64,000 nt of DNA. Source: Rhineura floridana (lineage: Eukaryota; Chordata; Lepidosauria; Squamata; Rhineuridae). The translations under genes and the position numbers were made by a program. Position 1 is the stretch's first letter, and the number at the start of each line of letters is the position of its first letter. The notes below the pieces were generated by a model that was not told where the DNA came from, did not search any database, and worked only from the letters and a program-made list of their open reading frames with translations. The stretch lies in NCBI RefSeq assembly GCF_030035675.1, contig NC_084487.1:30794474-30858473 (forward strand), written 5' to 3'. Shown here piece after piece: positions 1-12,505 of the stretch.

Positions 1-615
1 TGAGTTGATTTTTCTGTTACCAGCTTTTTTCACTGTCCAACTTTCACATTCATACATAGAGATTAGGAATACCATGGTCTGAATGATCCTGACTTTAGTG
101 TTCAGTGATAAGTCTTTGCATTTGAGGACCTTTTCTAGTTCTCTCATAGCTGCCCTCCCCAGTCCTAGATGCTTCTCGCATTCCATGTTGTGTGCATGGT
201 ACAACTCCGGACTCTCCTTTCGCATCTGTGCGCATCAGCCTCTGGGTTTCCTTTTTGCTTTGACCCATCTGCGTCATTAGTCACAGCGCTACTCGTACTT
301 GTCCTTTATTCTTCCCCAGTAGCCCATTGAGTGCCTTCTGTCCTGGGGGTCTCATCTTCCAGCACTATCTCATGCTGCATTTTGGATACTGTGTTCATAG
401 GGTTTTCGTGGTAAGAGATATTCAGAGGTGGTTTACCATTGCCTTCCTCTGAGTTTGGATGCATCTTCATCTGGTGTCTCACCTTTGACCATTCCACCTT
501 GGGTGCCCCTGCCAGGAGTCTAGCCTCTTCGTCAAGACTCCTGACGGCTTTGCTCTCAGCTTCTTCGACACACTCAAATCCCCTCACCACGTTAAGGTGT
601 GGCGAAGTCAATTAA
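1..615 (-). mobile_element. BovB/RTE LINE copy with large internal deletion
   Basis: Read on the minus strand, about 615 down to 172 matches the BovB 5' region as I remember it, including the run-up to the endonuclease and the first endonuclease residues (a TWNARS-like string, family usual GTWNVRS). At about 168-172 it jumps straight to the far C-terminal part of the reverse-transcriptase ORF (LGLGRAAMRE, then KVLKCKDLSLNTKVRIIQT and ESWTVKKA), which runs off the window edge. The same C-terminal region occurs at about 52.1-52.3 kb and 56.65-56.8 kb. The endonuclease and the catalytic RT core are missing. The copy is dead but its ends are recognisable. Identification of the C-terminal part is firm; the 5' part is from family memory. 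Confidence 0.75.
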
Positions 616-624
616 TTCAAGTTT

Positions 625-815
625 TATCCCAGCCCTCCTCCCTGCTGAGTTTTACATGGGCAAAACTAAGACTAAGAAGGAAACTGACAGCCAGTGCTAC
701 CTCTTGGACTGGTTGTGAGAAAGACAACAGGCAGGCAGTGGCTAGCTGAGGACACGCTGAAGTTGGCGGGGCAGCTCCTCAGTCACCTTAATGGACCAGC
801 CTCCAATGTCCAGAA
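625..815. repeat. Unclassified dispersed repeat (copy 1)
   Basis: This stretch shares ordered similarity with about 34,340-34,585: a cccTCCCTGCTGA block, an aactaag block, a GGCAGTGG block and a final GGACCAGCCTCCAC block. A short piece of the same end is near 2,210-2,235. No coding potential, TIRs or target duplication were recognised. It is probably an old MITE or SINE. Confidence 0.4.
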
Positions 816-2588
<1,773 letters not shown>

Positions 2589-2715
2589 TGAGAAGATAAG
2601 AAGAGCCTTGCTGGATCAGGCCAGTGGCCCATCTATACCAGCATCCTCTTCTCACAGTGGCCAACCAGGTGCCCATAGAAAGCCTGCGAGGAGGATCTGA
2701 GCTCAACAACATACT
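2589..2715 (-). mobile_element. CR1 3' end fragment
   Basis: Minus-strand reading gives the squamate CR1 3'-terminal signature: GGGCACCTGGTTGGCCACTGTGAGA, then a dispersed GATGGGCCACTGGCCTGATCCAGCA-like block, then CTCTTCTTAT at the 3' end. The same block ends the larger CR1 at about 16,240-16,290, so orientation is clear. Truncated, about 125 bp. Confidence 0.85.
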
Positions 2716-3109
2716 TTCTACAGCACTAGTGTCCCTCCCAAAAGCACTCTGGGATAGAGGTTGGTGGCAGCCAGATCTCTAGTACTGCAGAACTGGCAGC
2801 TTTGACAAGTTTTTTTAAAAAAAGAGGAAAGGAGTGAGAATGGAAGGATACCTCCAATTTTCATTTAAGTCCTCTTTTCTGCCTCAAAACAGCATGAATT
2901 GATCCACTCCTTCCCACTGCTCCCCACTTTACGATTTTTTCTCCCCCCCTACCAATCTGGTGAATCCCAAAATGTGTGTGTGTGGGGGGGAGGAAGCCAA
3001 CATTAATGAAGGCACATGATGAACTATAGGTATGACAATGCAATATGGGGACATTATCTTTCCTGAGCCTCTCTTTAGACAAAAGAACAGGCACCCTCTC
3101 TGCTCTTAA
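2716..3109. other. No feature seen
   Basis: No repeat or coding signal recognised apart from a short GT/G-rich run near 2,970-2,992. Confidence 0.5.
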
Positions 3110-3760
3110 ATCAGTGCCGGATAAGTGTCCTGCTCAGGGCGAGAGCCATGAGTCGGAGATGAAGGTAAATGCAATTCTTGTTTTATTAAAGTAATGGATA
3201 CATCAAAGGCAGTTCACTTCATAGAAGTTCCTATGCAAACTCACTACAATTCCCTAACTAAACTCTACACACTCTCTGCAGCGTACGGAGTAAGTTGACT
3301 CCGCACCCAAACCTGAGAGCTGCAGTCTTAAGTAGGAAAAGTCTGGGATCGTATTCTCTGACTCCTTCGCAAGCCCTGCCTCTGCCCTGTCCGTTTCTTG
3401 CGGCATTGAGAGCGAGGTGAAGGGGGGCATGCTTCCAACTGCTCATCCGAAAGAACTGGCTCCTTAGCAACAGGCTCGAGGTCAGGGGGCGGAGACGCGT
3501 TTGAAGCATCCAAAGAGCCGCTTGGTAAAGGGGGAGTCAATGCGCGCTCTGTAACATCACCTAACTGCTCTTCTGGCATGTCTGGGGCCTGCACGCTGTC
3601 CTCTTCATAGGCAGAGCTGTCCATGGGAATTGGCATGAAGTCAAACTCACTCCCTTCTCCAAGGTATTGAGGAGACTCAACAACTACTGGCTCTTCCACG
3701 CCTTCTGACTGCTGGGGAACCTGAAACTCATGCCTTTCCCCTCCCTGGGCCTAGTGAGAC
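3110..3760 (-). mobile_element. Possible LTR-retrotransposon 3' end (fossil)
   Basis: On the minus strand an open frame of about 123 residues (3,328-3,699) is rich in Pro, Glu and Ser, with a basic Arg-Arg-Ser-Gln-Arg-type end. It is followed by about 200 bp resembling an LTR: a polyadenylation-like TTTAATAAAA and a GGACACTTATCCGGCA-type end near 3,120. This fits the 3' end of a pol-like ORF running into a 3' LTR of a Gypsy-like element. No RT or integrase motif is visible, so the family is uncertain. It looks broken and incomplete. It could instead be an unrelated dispersed repeat. Confidence 0.35.
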
Positions 3761-4120
3761 AGCTGGGGCTCAACAATAAGCTACTGCACAGACCAGGGCC
3801 AGAGTGAGGAGCTGGCATTGCTGGGCATCTGCCAAAGCCCCCCGTGCATCATGGGGCCCACAGACAATCTTTGGAGCCCCACAGTGCTGCTCCTCTTCCT
3901 CCTTGCTATCAAGGCTTGTTTGCCACTCAGTGCCAATAAAACATTTTGCCCAAACCAGCCAGCCACCCCCACAGCCCACCCCTGCCAATACCCGAGACAG
4001 AGTAAATGAATATAGGAAACCGGGAGCAAAGAGCAGCAGAAGATGGGAGTCTGAAGTGATGATCCTGTGAGCACCCAAGAGCAACCCTGTTTTCACCTGT
4101 GCAATGTATTTTCTGAGGGC
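3761..4120. other. No feature seen
   Basis: GC-richer stretch with overlapping short open frames on both strands that look like chance. Nothing recognised. Confidence 0.4.
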
Positions 4121-4335
4121 AGATCCACATCATACTTTTCAAGCACATCCAAAGCACCTTTAAAGTGCATGATTTCCCCCAAAGAATCCTGGAAACTGTG
4201 GTTTCCCCTCACTCCAGCCTAGAGCTACAAATTCCCAGCACACTGATCAAACTACAGTTCCCAGGATTCTTTGGGGGAAATGGTGCACTTTAAATGTGCA
4301 CTGGATGTGTTTTCAATGTATGGTATGGACACGCC
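4121..4335. mobile_element. Fold-back MITE (CCCAAAGAATCCT family)
   Basis: The two halves are inverted copies: CCCCCAAAGAATCCTGG near 4,176-4,192 pairs with CCAGGATTCTTTGGGGG near 4,261-4,277, and AAAGTGCATG/TGCACTTTAAA blocks lie outside them. Related copies are at about 41,015-41,190 and 46,376-46,660. This is a non-autonomous, probably hAT-type element; no transposase is encoded. Confidence 0.75.
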
Positions 4336-5040
4336 CTGACAGTATTGAAAATAAACATATGTCTAATATGGATAGTTTATTTTAAGTACAGAATGTTAGT
4401 TTGCATCTTTTGGACTTTGTTCACAGTGTACATGGACACTTTTGGCACATTGTCTGGACAACTGTCTCATAAACCAGGACTGACATTTACTGAATCAACT
4501 GCTGAAACATCTGTTTTTGGTTTTCATCCCCTGATTTATTTATTTTTGAGGAAGCAATTTGTGCAACCTCACTTTCTTTTGTTTTTGTTTCATTTTTTAA
4601 ATATATAGAAAAGCCACACTGTTCCAGTGAGAATTATGAGCTCCAATAAAAGGATTTTATTTCCTCGCAGGTGTGCGCTTAGCAGAGGTCACTTTTTAAC
4701 AAAGATTGTGATCAGATGGTGTCAGTGAAGGGAACGAACTGAAATAATGATGGAGGCCACACTTTCTTATTCTTTGGCAACAAATCAATGTTTTGCAGCT
4801 TGTTCATGGAATAACAGATCATCAACAAGCTGCTACAATCATGTCCAAGGTATGCTCTTTCACATAAGGAGTGGGCGGAAGAAATGAGATCATAACAGTA
4901 ATCAGAGCCTGGTTTATCTCAATTTAGTTATATGCAAAAGCACACCAGAAAACTATTACTAGCAGGAATTGACTGAAATTATTAACTGAGCTTGTATATG
5001 TGCCCCAGAACATAAGCAGGATCCTCCTTCAGTCTCCTAG
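4336..5040. other. No feature seen
   Basis: AT-rich sequence. A 104-residue open frame at 4,294-4,608 starts inside the MITE and shows no recognised motif, so I treat it as chance. Confidence 0.45.
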
Positions 5041-5084
5041 AAGGTCTGGAACAGGACAGGTTCACTCTGCACCCAGTCATGTAG

Positions 5085-5315
5085 AGTCAAGCGACTGATG
5101 AAGCCCATGGTGACCAGCTGTGTGGCACCAGTAGAAGCACATCAAAGCAGCATACCAACAAGTCTCTCCCTTGCTGGGAATCACAAGTGGGGAGAGCACT
5201 ATTGCACTCAGATCCTACTTGTAGGCTTCTCATGGGCATCTGGTTGGCTGTTGTGAGAATAAAATGCTGAACTAATGAGCCTTTGGCCTGATCCAACAGA
5301 GCTTTTCTTAAGTCC
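5085..5315 (+). mobile_element. CR1 3' end fragment
   Basis: Contains the CR1 3' signature in sense orientation: GCTGGGAATCACAAGTGGGG, CTTCTCATGGGCATCTGGTT, then GGCCTGATCCAACAGAGC and a TTCTTAAG remnant of the terminal 8-bp repeat. Truncated and diverged. Confidence 0.8.
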
Positions 5316-5512
5316 CTTCAGTGAAGATCAGAGTGATCACTCCATTTATATCCCAGATTAGGAGTGGGTTCAGGGTTACAAAGGTATTCCCTCTCTGCTA
5401 TGTCAATTGGCATCCATTCACCTATAGGCTTGAGCGGGTGGAGCACTGAGGAAAATAAAGGAGGAATGCACACATACCCTCATTTGGGCTGATTAGACCT
5501 TTCTCTGAAGAG

Positions 5513-5947
5513 TAGAGATGGGTGAGAAATTCGATTCAGCTCACATTTGAAGTCTAATCTATGAAATTCACACTTTCCAAAACACAATATAAGAACCGAA
5601 GCACAGCCATCCTGCAAAATTTGCACTTATTTGAATTTTGCAGTGCAGTTTGTTTACAAAAGTACTTATGTTAGGGTCAAGTGTGCATAAAAATAAATAT
5701 ATGAGTGAAAATAACACAGAGAGGTGCATTATATTAAGAGAAATCACTTGCAACATTGTGTATGTTAGTCAAAACTGCCTACAAAATTGTGTATATTAGG
5801 ATAAATTTGAACTAAAATGCTGGAGAATTTTCATGAGGATTTTTTTAAAAAAAATTGAAAATTTCTACAGAAATGTGGAGAACTGATTTTAAGACTGGAA
5901 AAATGAGAAATTGAGAGAACCAAAATTGACAGAACTGTCCATCCCTC
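5513..5947 (+). mobile_element. hAT-type MITE, TAGGGATGG family, copy 1
   Basis: Ends are TAGAGATGG and CCATCCCTC. It is flanked by an 8-bp duplication, CTGAAGAG on the left and CTGGAGAG on the right (7 of 8 match), which is the hAT target length. The interior is AT-rich and made of degenerate units of about 31 bp around an ACAAAATTGTGTATATTAG theme. The same element occurs at 33,713, 34,898, 43,732 (-), 47,699 (-), 53,421, 16,292 (-) and 63,536 (-). No coding capacity. Confidence 0.88.
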
Positions 5948-5959
5948 CTGGAGAGAAAG

Positions 5960-6700
5960 GCATATTACAGACTCCTTCCCTAGAAAATGCTACAGGGACT
6001 GCCTTGTGAGTTCCAAATGGAAGCACTATATTTACTAAACTGATAATTAGCTTCGCCTGCTTCTATCTGTAATATGGGGATAAAAATATTGGCTATCTTA
6101 GTGGCCTACTGTAAGGATTACTGAATTAATGCATCACATCACTTTGTGAAACTGAAATGCACAATATAAATTCTAAAATATTCTTATTGGTTTTTTGGTG
6201 GGGTTTTTTTTTTTTTTTGCATTTTGGTTGAAATGTGGATTAGTCATGCTTAGAAAAAAGAATTCTCAAGGGAGGCCTGAGATATACGCAAATATTTCAC
6301 CCACCGCTGAATATTGCTTGTTGTTCCTCTAGCAGTTGGAAAACATTTTATTAACATAATCAAAAGGTGCCAAAGGCTGCAGCCCACCAAATCAATGCCT
6401 ATAGAGTACTAATTGAGATAAATAGGCTGCTCGGCAGTTGTAGATCACTTTGAGGCACTGACCAATTTGAAAGCAGAATTGTGCCAGTTTACATCTGATT
6501 AACACTTCATCTGAATTTGTAAGGGTAAAAAAAAAGAAAAGAAATGCTTTTCCAATAAAAAGGTTAAAATATGACTTTTTTATGATTATGCAGGAAGGGA
6601 AATGCTACCACCAAGAGTTATTACCAAAGTGAAAATTGTGGCAAATATAGAGGTCCCTCTTCAAATAAAACATCTGAAGAATTTTCAAGGAAAGTGAAGA
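5960..6700. other. No feature seen
   Basis: AT-rich single-copy-looking sequence with a short poly(T) run near 6,205-6,220. Nothing recognised. Confidence 0.5.
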
Positions 6701-6704
6701 GCTA

Positions 6705-6905
6705 GACTAACATATTCATATCAAGAATCAGATCAAGAGCCCATCTAGTCCAGCACCCTATCTCCCCTAAAGTGGCCAACCAGATTCTTCCAGGATGCCC
6801 ACAAGCAGGGCTCGAAGGCAACAGTCCTCCTCCCTTGTTCATCTCACATCCACTGATATTCAGGGGTAGACTGCTTCTGACGATTGAAGGTTCCATTGGG
6901 CTATC
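6705..6905 (-). mobile_element. CR1 3' end fragment
   Basis: Minus strand reads GCCCTGCTTGTGGGCATCC, a TCTGGTTGGCCACTTTAGG block and GTGCTGGACTAGATGGGCTC, the CR1 3' end order. The match extends to about 6,900 through a variant 3' UTR not shared with the other copies here, so this may be a different CR1 subfamily. Confidence 0.8.
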
Positions 6906-7300
6906 ATGTTATTTGTCTTATTCTCTTTTAAAGCCATCTAAGCTAATGGCCATCTCCACATTTTGTGGCAGTGCATTCTGTACATTAATTAACACGTTGT
7001 GTGAAGTAAAACATTCCTATATCTGTCAGTTCATTTCCTTGGGAAGTCCTAAGTTCCTAATGTTATATGAGAAAAAGAGAGAGAGAGAGAGAGTTTTCCC
7101 AGTCATTATTTCATGAACCTAGATGTAACCTTAATGTTTTCAGTATCATAAAACTATATAACCCAGAGTAGAAAAGAGTGATGAAAGCTGACTCTCTTCT
7201 GATGGCAACAAAATGCTGGACTAGATGATCCAGAAATAACGTTTTGATGTGCCATTCTTGTTTTCTACAGCAAAAGGAAAATCTTCTCATTCCCTTTAAT
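6906..7300. other. No feature beyond a short AG run
   Basis: Contains a short (AG)n run at about 7,077-7,093. Nothing else recognised. Confidence 0.5.
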
Positions 7301-7305
7301 CCACG

Positions 7306-7421
7306 GAGGGGAAACCTGTGGTCCCACTAGAAGTTGTTACTCCCACCCATCATGGCCCAACATCTGGGATGATGGGAGCTATAGTCCAACATCTGGAGGG
7401 CCACGGGTTCCCCATTCCTGC
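7306..7421. mobile_element. Fold-back MITE (actcccatcatccc family)
   Basis: Inverted arms: GGGGAAACCTGTGG near the left end pairs with CCACGGGTTCCCC at the right end, with CACCCATCATGGCC / GGATGATGGGAGCTATAGT towards the centre. Other copies are near 9,207-9,346, 10,010-10,128, 33,262-33,375, 36,897-37,045, 39,395-39,495, 41,655-41,765 and 49,640-49,735. Confidence 0.8.
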
Positions 7422-7469
7422 TGTAATCCTTTCAAAAGCCATATCCCCACCATATCTACATCTCCCTAT

Positions 7470-7655
7470 AGCAGTTCAGACTCCTGTCCATCTAGGCCAG
7501 GATTGACTGGCTGGCAGCAGCAATCCCGGGTCTCAGGCAGAGGTCTTTCCAAGCATCTCCCACTTGTTCCTTTAAACTAGAGATGCTGGAGATTGAACCT
7601 GGGACCTTCTGCATGTAAAACATGAACTCTGCTACTGAGCTATGGTTCCTTCGTA
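7470..7655 (-). mobile_element. Alanine-tRNA-like SINE, 5'-complete, minus strand
   Basis: Minus strand starts with a tRNA-like head (CATAGCTCAGTAGCAGAG, a TGC-type anticodon arm reading TTTACATGCAGAAG, then GGTTCAATCTCCAGCATCTC) and continues into the body shared with eight other copies. The head resembles tRNA-Ala(UGC); the internal A and B promoter boxes are recognisable but decayed. Confidence 0.8.
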
Positions 7656-7732
7656 TCTTCCTGTATCATTAGTTATGTGAGAAACTCCCTCTCCTAAAAA
7701 TGTTCACTAGTCTTATTAAAAACCCATTTAGC

Positions 7733-8098
7733 TGTTGGTGTTTGCTCTGTCAGACATACACTGGCGTACCCGACCGTAGTCACTCCCTTGCTTTGCACCT
7801 TGCCAAGAATAACGCAACTCACGTGTAGAAATATACAGTCTTTTATCAGCAGAATAACATAAAGCAGTTCCAGCATCAAATACACAAGTTACACAGTCCG
7901 TCTTTCTCCTCTTTACTTCCCCACACACCAAAAACACATCCTTTTTCTTTTCCTGTCTTTATAGCCCATCACGGTCATTTAGTCATTAGGTGATTTAGGG
8001 TCTGCACCTGTATCGCCTGAGGGTTTTGATTTACTCTTTACTGTCAGTTAACCCTTTCATGGCTGGTTTTCCTTCTTTGTGAAATGTACATGCTAACA
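7733..8098 (-). mobile_element. Solo LTR (fossil)
   Basis: The unit reads TGTTGGTG at one end and TGCTAACA at the other, so it has TG..CA termini with short inverted repeats. It is flanked on both sides by the same 5 bp, TTAGC (7,728-7,732 and 8,099-8,103). A TATA-like GGCTATAAAGACAGG on the minus strand suggests minus orientation. The 366-bp length and 5-bp duplication fit an LTR retrotransposon or endogenous retrovirus reduced to one LTR by recombination. No internal region remains. Both TSD copies are identical, so it is not extremely old. Confidence 0.8.
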
Positions 8099-8175
8099 TT
8101 AGCTGCCCATAGAAATCCTATTTTTGCCTTAGCAGGAGTTTCCAACTTCAGCCCATGTTTTCAATTTAGGCAAAA

Positions 8176-8293
8176 CCAGAGCTTGGAAAAGTTACTTTTT
8201 TGAACTATAACTCCCATCAGCCCAATCCAGTGGCCATGCTGGATGGGGCTGATGGGAGCTGTAGTTTAAAAAAGTAACTTTTCCAAGCTCTGG
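8176..8293. mobile_element. Short perfect-arm fold-back MITE
   Basis: CCAGAGCTTGGAAAAGTTAC at the left end is the exact reverse complement of GTAACTTTTCCAAGCTCTGG at the right end, and the inner parts (actcccatcagccc / gggctgatgggag) also pair. The whole 118 bp can fold into one hairpin. Confidence 0.9.
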
Positions 8294-8299
8294 AACTCA

Positions 8300-8810
8300 G
8301 TAGGAACTAACTTTACCCTTCACTATGAACCTTTGTCAGATTCCTTCAAGGTGTGCTAAGCAGAATGGTGAGACAGCTGGATATTTATATCTTCCCAACT
8401 CTCTTTCTTAAAGTATCTCTCGAACCTCAGTTGTTACGACCTGTCGGATTCCAACAGGCTCCTACGTAGCTTTGTTTGAAAGAAGCCAGATATTGTTAAA
8501 CCAAAGTGGATTTTTCAGAAGGCCCTCCTCATCTCCTTTCTATCAGATTGATAGATATATTTGGGGGTGGGGGTGGGGGTGGATTCAGGGAAAATATTAA
8601 GATATATGAGCTGGAGTTCTGATTATAGGAAATCATGTCATGAAAACTGGGAAAATTTCATAATCTGTTCTTTCTCTATTTTGACCCCATATGTGGAACT
8701 TAGCCTTCAGTAATGCATGATGCCAACACATTTTGCAGGTAACTAAAGCTGCAAAGGGCCTCTCAAAGTTCTCCACTCTGCTTGTGAACAGAGAAATTAA
8801 AGGAACCATT
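8300..8810. other. No gene seen
   Basis: Contains a (GGGGGT)n-like run near 8,560-8,580; nothing else recognised. Confidence 0.5.
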
Positions 8811-8814
8811 TCAG

Positions 8815-9008
8815 GAAGGGACCATAGCTCTGTGGTGGAGCATCTGCCTTGCATGCAGAAGATTCCAAGTTCAGTCCCTGGCATCTCCAGTTAGGGCTGT
8901 GAGAGACTCCCTGCCTGAAACCCTGAAGAGCTGCTGCCAGTCAGTGTAGGTAATTCTGAGCTAGATGGACCAAGGGTCTGACTTTGTATAAGGCAGCTTC
9001 CTATGTTC
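8815..9008 (+). mobile_element. Alanine-tRNA-like SINE
   Basis: The head GACCATAGCTCTGTGGTGGA with TTGCATGCAGAAG and a decayed B box is followed by the body (CCTGAAACCCTG, GCTGCTGCCAGTCAGTGTAG) and the tail GAGCTAGATGGACCAAGG to GGCAGCTTCCTATGTT. The tail resembles the CR1 3' end (TAGATGGGCCA...TTCTTATG), so CR1 is the likely mobilising LINE; that is inference. Confidence 0.88.
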
Positions 9009-9206
9009 CATTTCATTGCATTTCTCCAATGGGAGGAGAAATTTTCAGGGGTGGGTCTCGCAAGTAGCACTGGCAATAGCACAGATTCTATTGTTTGTCA
9101 TGCATATTTGTTGTTTTTTCCTGCCGCTACAGGTGGCAGCCATAGTGACTATATTGGCCACCGTAGTGCATCCTTCACAATGCCCCAGAAATAGTCTTGT
9201 TCTAAG

Positions 9207-9346
9207 GCAAGAATGGGGAACCTGTGGCCCTGCAGATGTTGTTGGACTCCAACTCCCATCAGCTCCAGCCATCATGGTCAATGGCCAGGGATGACTGGAG
9301 CTGTAGTCCAATAGCATCTGGAGGGCCTTGGGTTCCCCATCCCTGT
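9207..9346. mobile_element. Fold-back MITE (actcccatcagctcc family)
   Basis: AATGGGGAACCTGTGGCCCT at the left pairs with AGGGCCTTGGGTTCCCCATC at the right; GGACTCCAACTCCCATCAGC near the middle pairs with GACTGGAGCTGTAGTCC. No coding capacity. Confidence 0.85.
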
Positions 9347-9539
9347 TCCAGGCTATTGTAGGTAGGAATGGCAGCCATCATGCAGACAGAAATAATGATG
9401 GAGAGTATTCATAGGAAATTGTGTTTGCTGGGCTTGGGGCCTGCAGGGGAAGTGATAGCAATGGCCAGGGCCGCTTTCAAACAGGGCAAGACAACAGTGA
9501 TGGGGAGGGCACAAAGGGGAAGGCTACTTCCTGAGTCCT

Positions 9540-9665
9540 CATTAGGTCCTACCAACAAAAAGCTCCCAGTGCAAAGACCTCTGGGAATTGTAGTTTGGTT
9601 TAGTAAGGACCCAGACATCCTCTGCAAACTACATTTCCCAGAGACCTACTGCCCTCAAAGGTAAG
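9540..9665. mobile_element. Decayed fold-back MITE
   Basis: CTCTGGGAATTGTAGTTTGG pairs with CAAACTACATTTCCCAGAG across a short spacer. It resembles the core of the CCCAAAGAATCCT family but lacks its outer arms. Confidence 0.6.
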
Positions 9666-10009
9666 TTTGCAAGAAAGGTTGGGGAACTCCCATCTTGCAA
9701 GGGAGAGAGAATGGAAAGCAGCTTCAAGGAAGGCAGTAGAGGACTGGCAGAAAAGTATTTCAAATGACCCAGGACTTTCTAAGTTTTGGAGAACTCATAG
9801 AAAGAAAACCTGAGCTTTTAATAAGAATTCTCAGGGAAGGTTTGTGGTGGGCAAAACAAACATATTTTGAATCAAGACAGGAATTGGGCCATCTTTATCA
9901 CATTTAGTACCCTGTTTGTCAATTAACTTTAACAATGTCCATGTTTTCAACTTTGTAAACAAGATTCTTAGCATCCAAACCAACGAAGCTCTCTAACCCA
10001 GCCTACCCC

Positions 10010-10128
10010 AGCCCTCCTCCAGATGTTTTGGACTACAACTCCCATCAGCCCTAGCCAGCATGGCCAATGGCCTGGGACAATGGGAGTCACAGTGCAAAAT
10101 ACCTGGAGGGCACCATGTTTAGAAAGAC
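10010..10128. mobile_element. Fold-back MITE (actcccatcagccc family)
   Basis: CCTCCAGATGTTTTGGACTA and ACTCCCATCAGCCCTAGCCA on the left are mirrored by GACAATGGGAGTCAC and CCTGGAGGGC on the right. Diverged copy. Confidence 0.75.
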
Positions 10129-10129
10129 T

Positions 10130-11465
10130 ATGGCTTACCAGTTCCGGCAACACAGCGTACACATACAGACATCTATGCCTATCATTTTTCTTCATCAAAT
10201 GTTCCAAATATACCAGTGGGAGACTTAAATGGACTACAGGGAAGAGGGTGTTCTTCCCACCCCCGCACAATGCCTGTCAAAGCAGCAAAAGAGACAGAAT
10301 GACACTGGCTTAAATGGAGAGAGATAGCTGTACAATACAAAATGGGCCAACCCTTTCAAGCTGCCACATTTAGCTAGCCTCCTACTCCCAGCTTTTGAAA
10401 AGGCTAATTCAAACGGGTCCTGAGGGCAGTTCCGTACAGTGATAAGGGAAGCAGTCGTGTTAATGTTCCTTGTAATCTAAGATGCTGGATTCTCCAGCTT
10501 TCACAACTCAGTGTGTTCATGTTTCTATCAGACAATAAAGGGCTGATCTTGGGAGGAACTGGAGGAATGGATGAGAAGTTCTTTCACTCTTCCTTTCGTG
10601 CAGACAGTTTCTATTATGCTTGCTTTGTGCAGATGAAAGTTAGACAATTTATGTCTTTCATATATTCGTTAAGAGTCTGTCTCCTTTGGGGAAGAGATGA
10701 ACAGCCGCCTGCCAAGTGCATCCAGAGGTGATAGGCAGACAGATGGCCTCCAATCAAGAGGCCTACCACAGCAAAATAAACAGAGATCTGACAAATAAGC
10801 AGCCATGGAACAAGATTTTAAAAAAGTACTAGGAATGTGTGATGTTCCCTGTTAAGTGGAACTGCTCGTCTTTGCAAAGTAGCCACAAAACCCTTGACGG
10901 TTAGGTGAGATGGCTAGAGCAGGATATCCTACTCCACTTTTGGTTTGAGTCTTCATTTGAGGTAAAGACATATGTCTTTACCCTTTGACACTTGAGATGT
11001 ATATTTTTAGGGCCCACCCACATTTTTAATGTTTGTGGTTGTAAGTCTTAAGTTGCTTTTAAGAATGCATTTTAAACTGTTGAAACCTACCCTAGGACCT
11101 GAAGGTGAAGGGGGGGTTCATCATCATCACCATCATGGGGAGGACAGTGCCATGCAAACTCACTGGCACAAGCACCAGATTGGCTCTGCAGGTGAGTCTG
11201 TGCCATGCCACCTTTCCTGCCACCTTGCCCCTCCCCATCTCCCACCTGCTTTGTAACAGCAACCTGCCTGCCGAGAAACGAACCCAGCAGCGCTGCTCCA
11301 CCCATGTTGCCATCTTCTGGCAGCAACTGCAAGCATCATGAGCTGGGTGTGTGCGATTTCATGAGGGTCCGACCCCCGGATGCCCCCAATTTCAGTCAAA
11401 ATACTTTGAGAAGAAAGCTCAGCTTGGCTTTACATTTAGATTGAAAAAGGAGCACCCAAATCCTG
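10130..11465. other. No gene seen
   Basis: Several overlapping short open frames at 11,029-11,444 on both strands reflect GC-richer sequence and a CAT-repeat (His run); none has a recognised domain. Otherwise no repeat recognised. Confidence 0.45.
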
Positions 11466-11470
11466 GAGAT

Positions 11471-11598
<128 letters not shown>

Positions 11599-11977
11599 TG
11601 ATTTATATACCATCATTTGCACAAGGCACAGAGTCAAACAAAATAAAAATAAGGGCAGCAAATAACAAGTGATAAAACAATAAAAATATATTTTTTTAAA
11701 TCCCATGCTGATGCAGACTGGGATAAAGATCTCTTCTTAAAAGGCTTGTTGAAAGATGATGGTCTTTGGCAGGCTCTGAAAAGACAACAGAGATGGCACC
11801 TATTTAATATTTCAAATCCTTAAAAGAAGACAATCCTTAAAATTCAGAGCGTGGCAACTCATAACAATTTAACAAAATAATTCACTAATAGTAGCAGCAA
11901 ACTAATCATGTTTCTAATTATCAGTATTAATTATTTTTCATATCTTTATGTACTACTTAAATTAATCTCCTAGGAGC

Positions 11978-12505
11978 AGGGGTGTAGCCATCCTGGGTTG
12001 TGGTGGGAGGAGGTCATAGTCCCCTTACTTTTTAGGGAGCAGGGTCCCAGCAGGGTCTCTCAGTCAGTCTCCTCATTTGACTAACAACAGGCTTCCTTGT
12101 CCTTTCATGTTGATTGGAGCCAATCAGATTGAAAGGAGAAGAGTCAGTCACTGAGAAGACTCTTCTCAGTAGCTAACACATACCTCCCCTTTCAGGCTGA
12201 TTGGCTCCTAGGGTAAGTGAGAAGTGAGCTTCAGGGCAAAGTATCTTGATCTCCCAAATCTTAGTCCCACACTTCGCTTCATTTCAGAATTCTTCAAATA
12301 AAAATGTTTCTGGCAATTTTTAGCCCCTCAGAGAGAGAGATTGGGACGGGCAGCCCATACACTTAGCAGTTTTATTCTGGTTATATAATTCTGTAATTGC
12401 AGAAGAGACAGGGAATCCTGGGGGCGTGGCTGTGAGGGGGCATGGTGTGACTATCATGAAGGCACCATGGACTTCTGAATTTACCACTACACTACTGCCT
12501 ATGAT
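11978..12505 (+). mobile_element. hAT-type element, CAGGGGTGTAG family, copy 1
   Basis: Starts GCAGGGGTGTAGCCATC and ends TTACCACTACACTACTGCC; the ends are approximate inverted repeats. The interior carries the GAGAAGACTCTTCTCAGTAGC palindrome and ATTGGAGCCAATCAG. Two other copies lie at 18,187-18,578 (-) and 18,786-19,112 (+). This copy is about 150 bp longer, with extra sequence around 12,260-12,420, perhaps a nested insertion. No transposase. Confidence 0.7.

Noticed and set aside
3804-4096. Overlapping 78-108 residue frames on both strands
   Set aside because: No motif, and frames overlap in five ways, as expected for a GC-richer stretch by chance.
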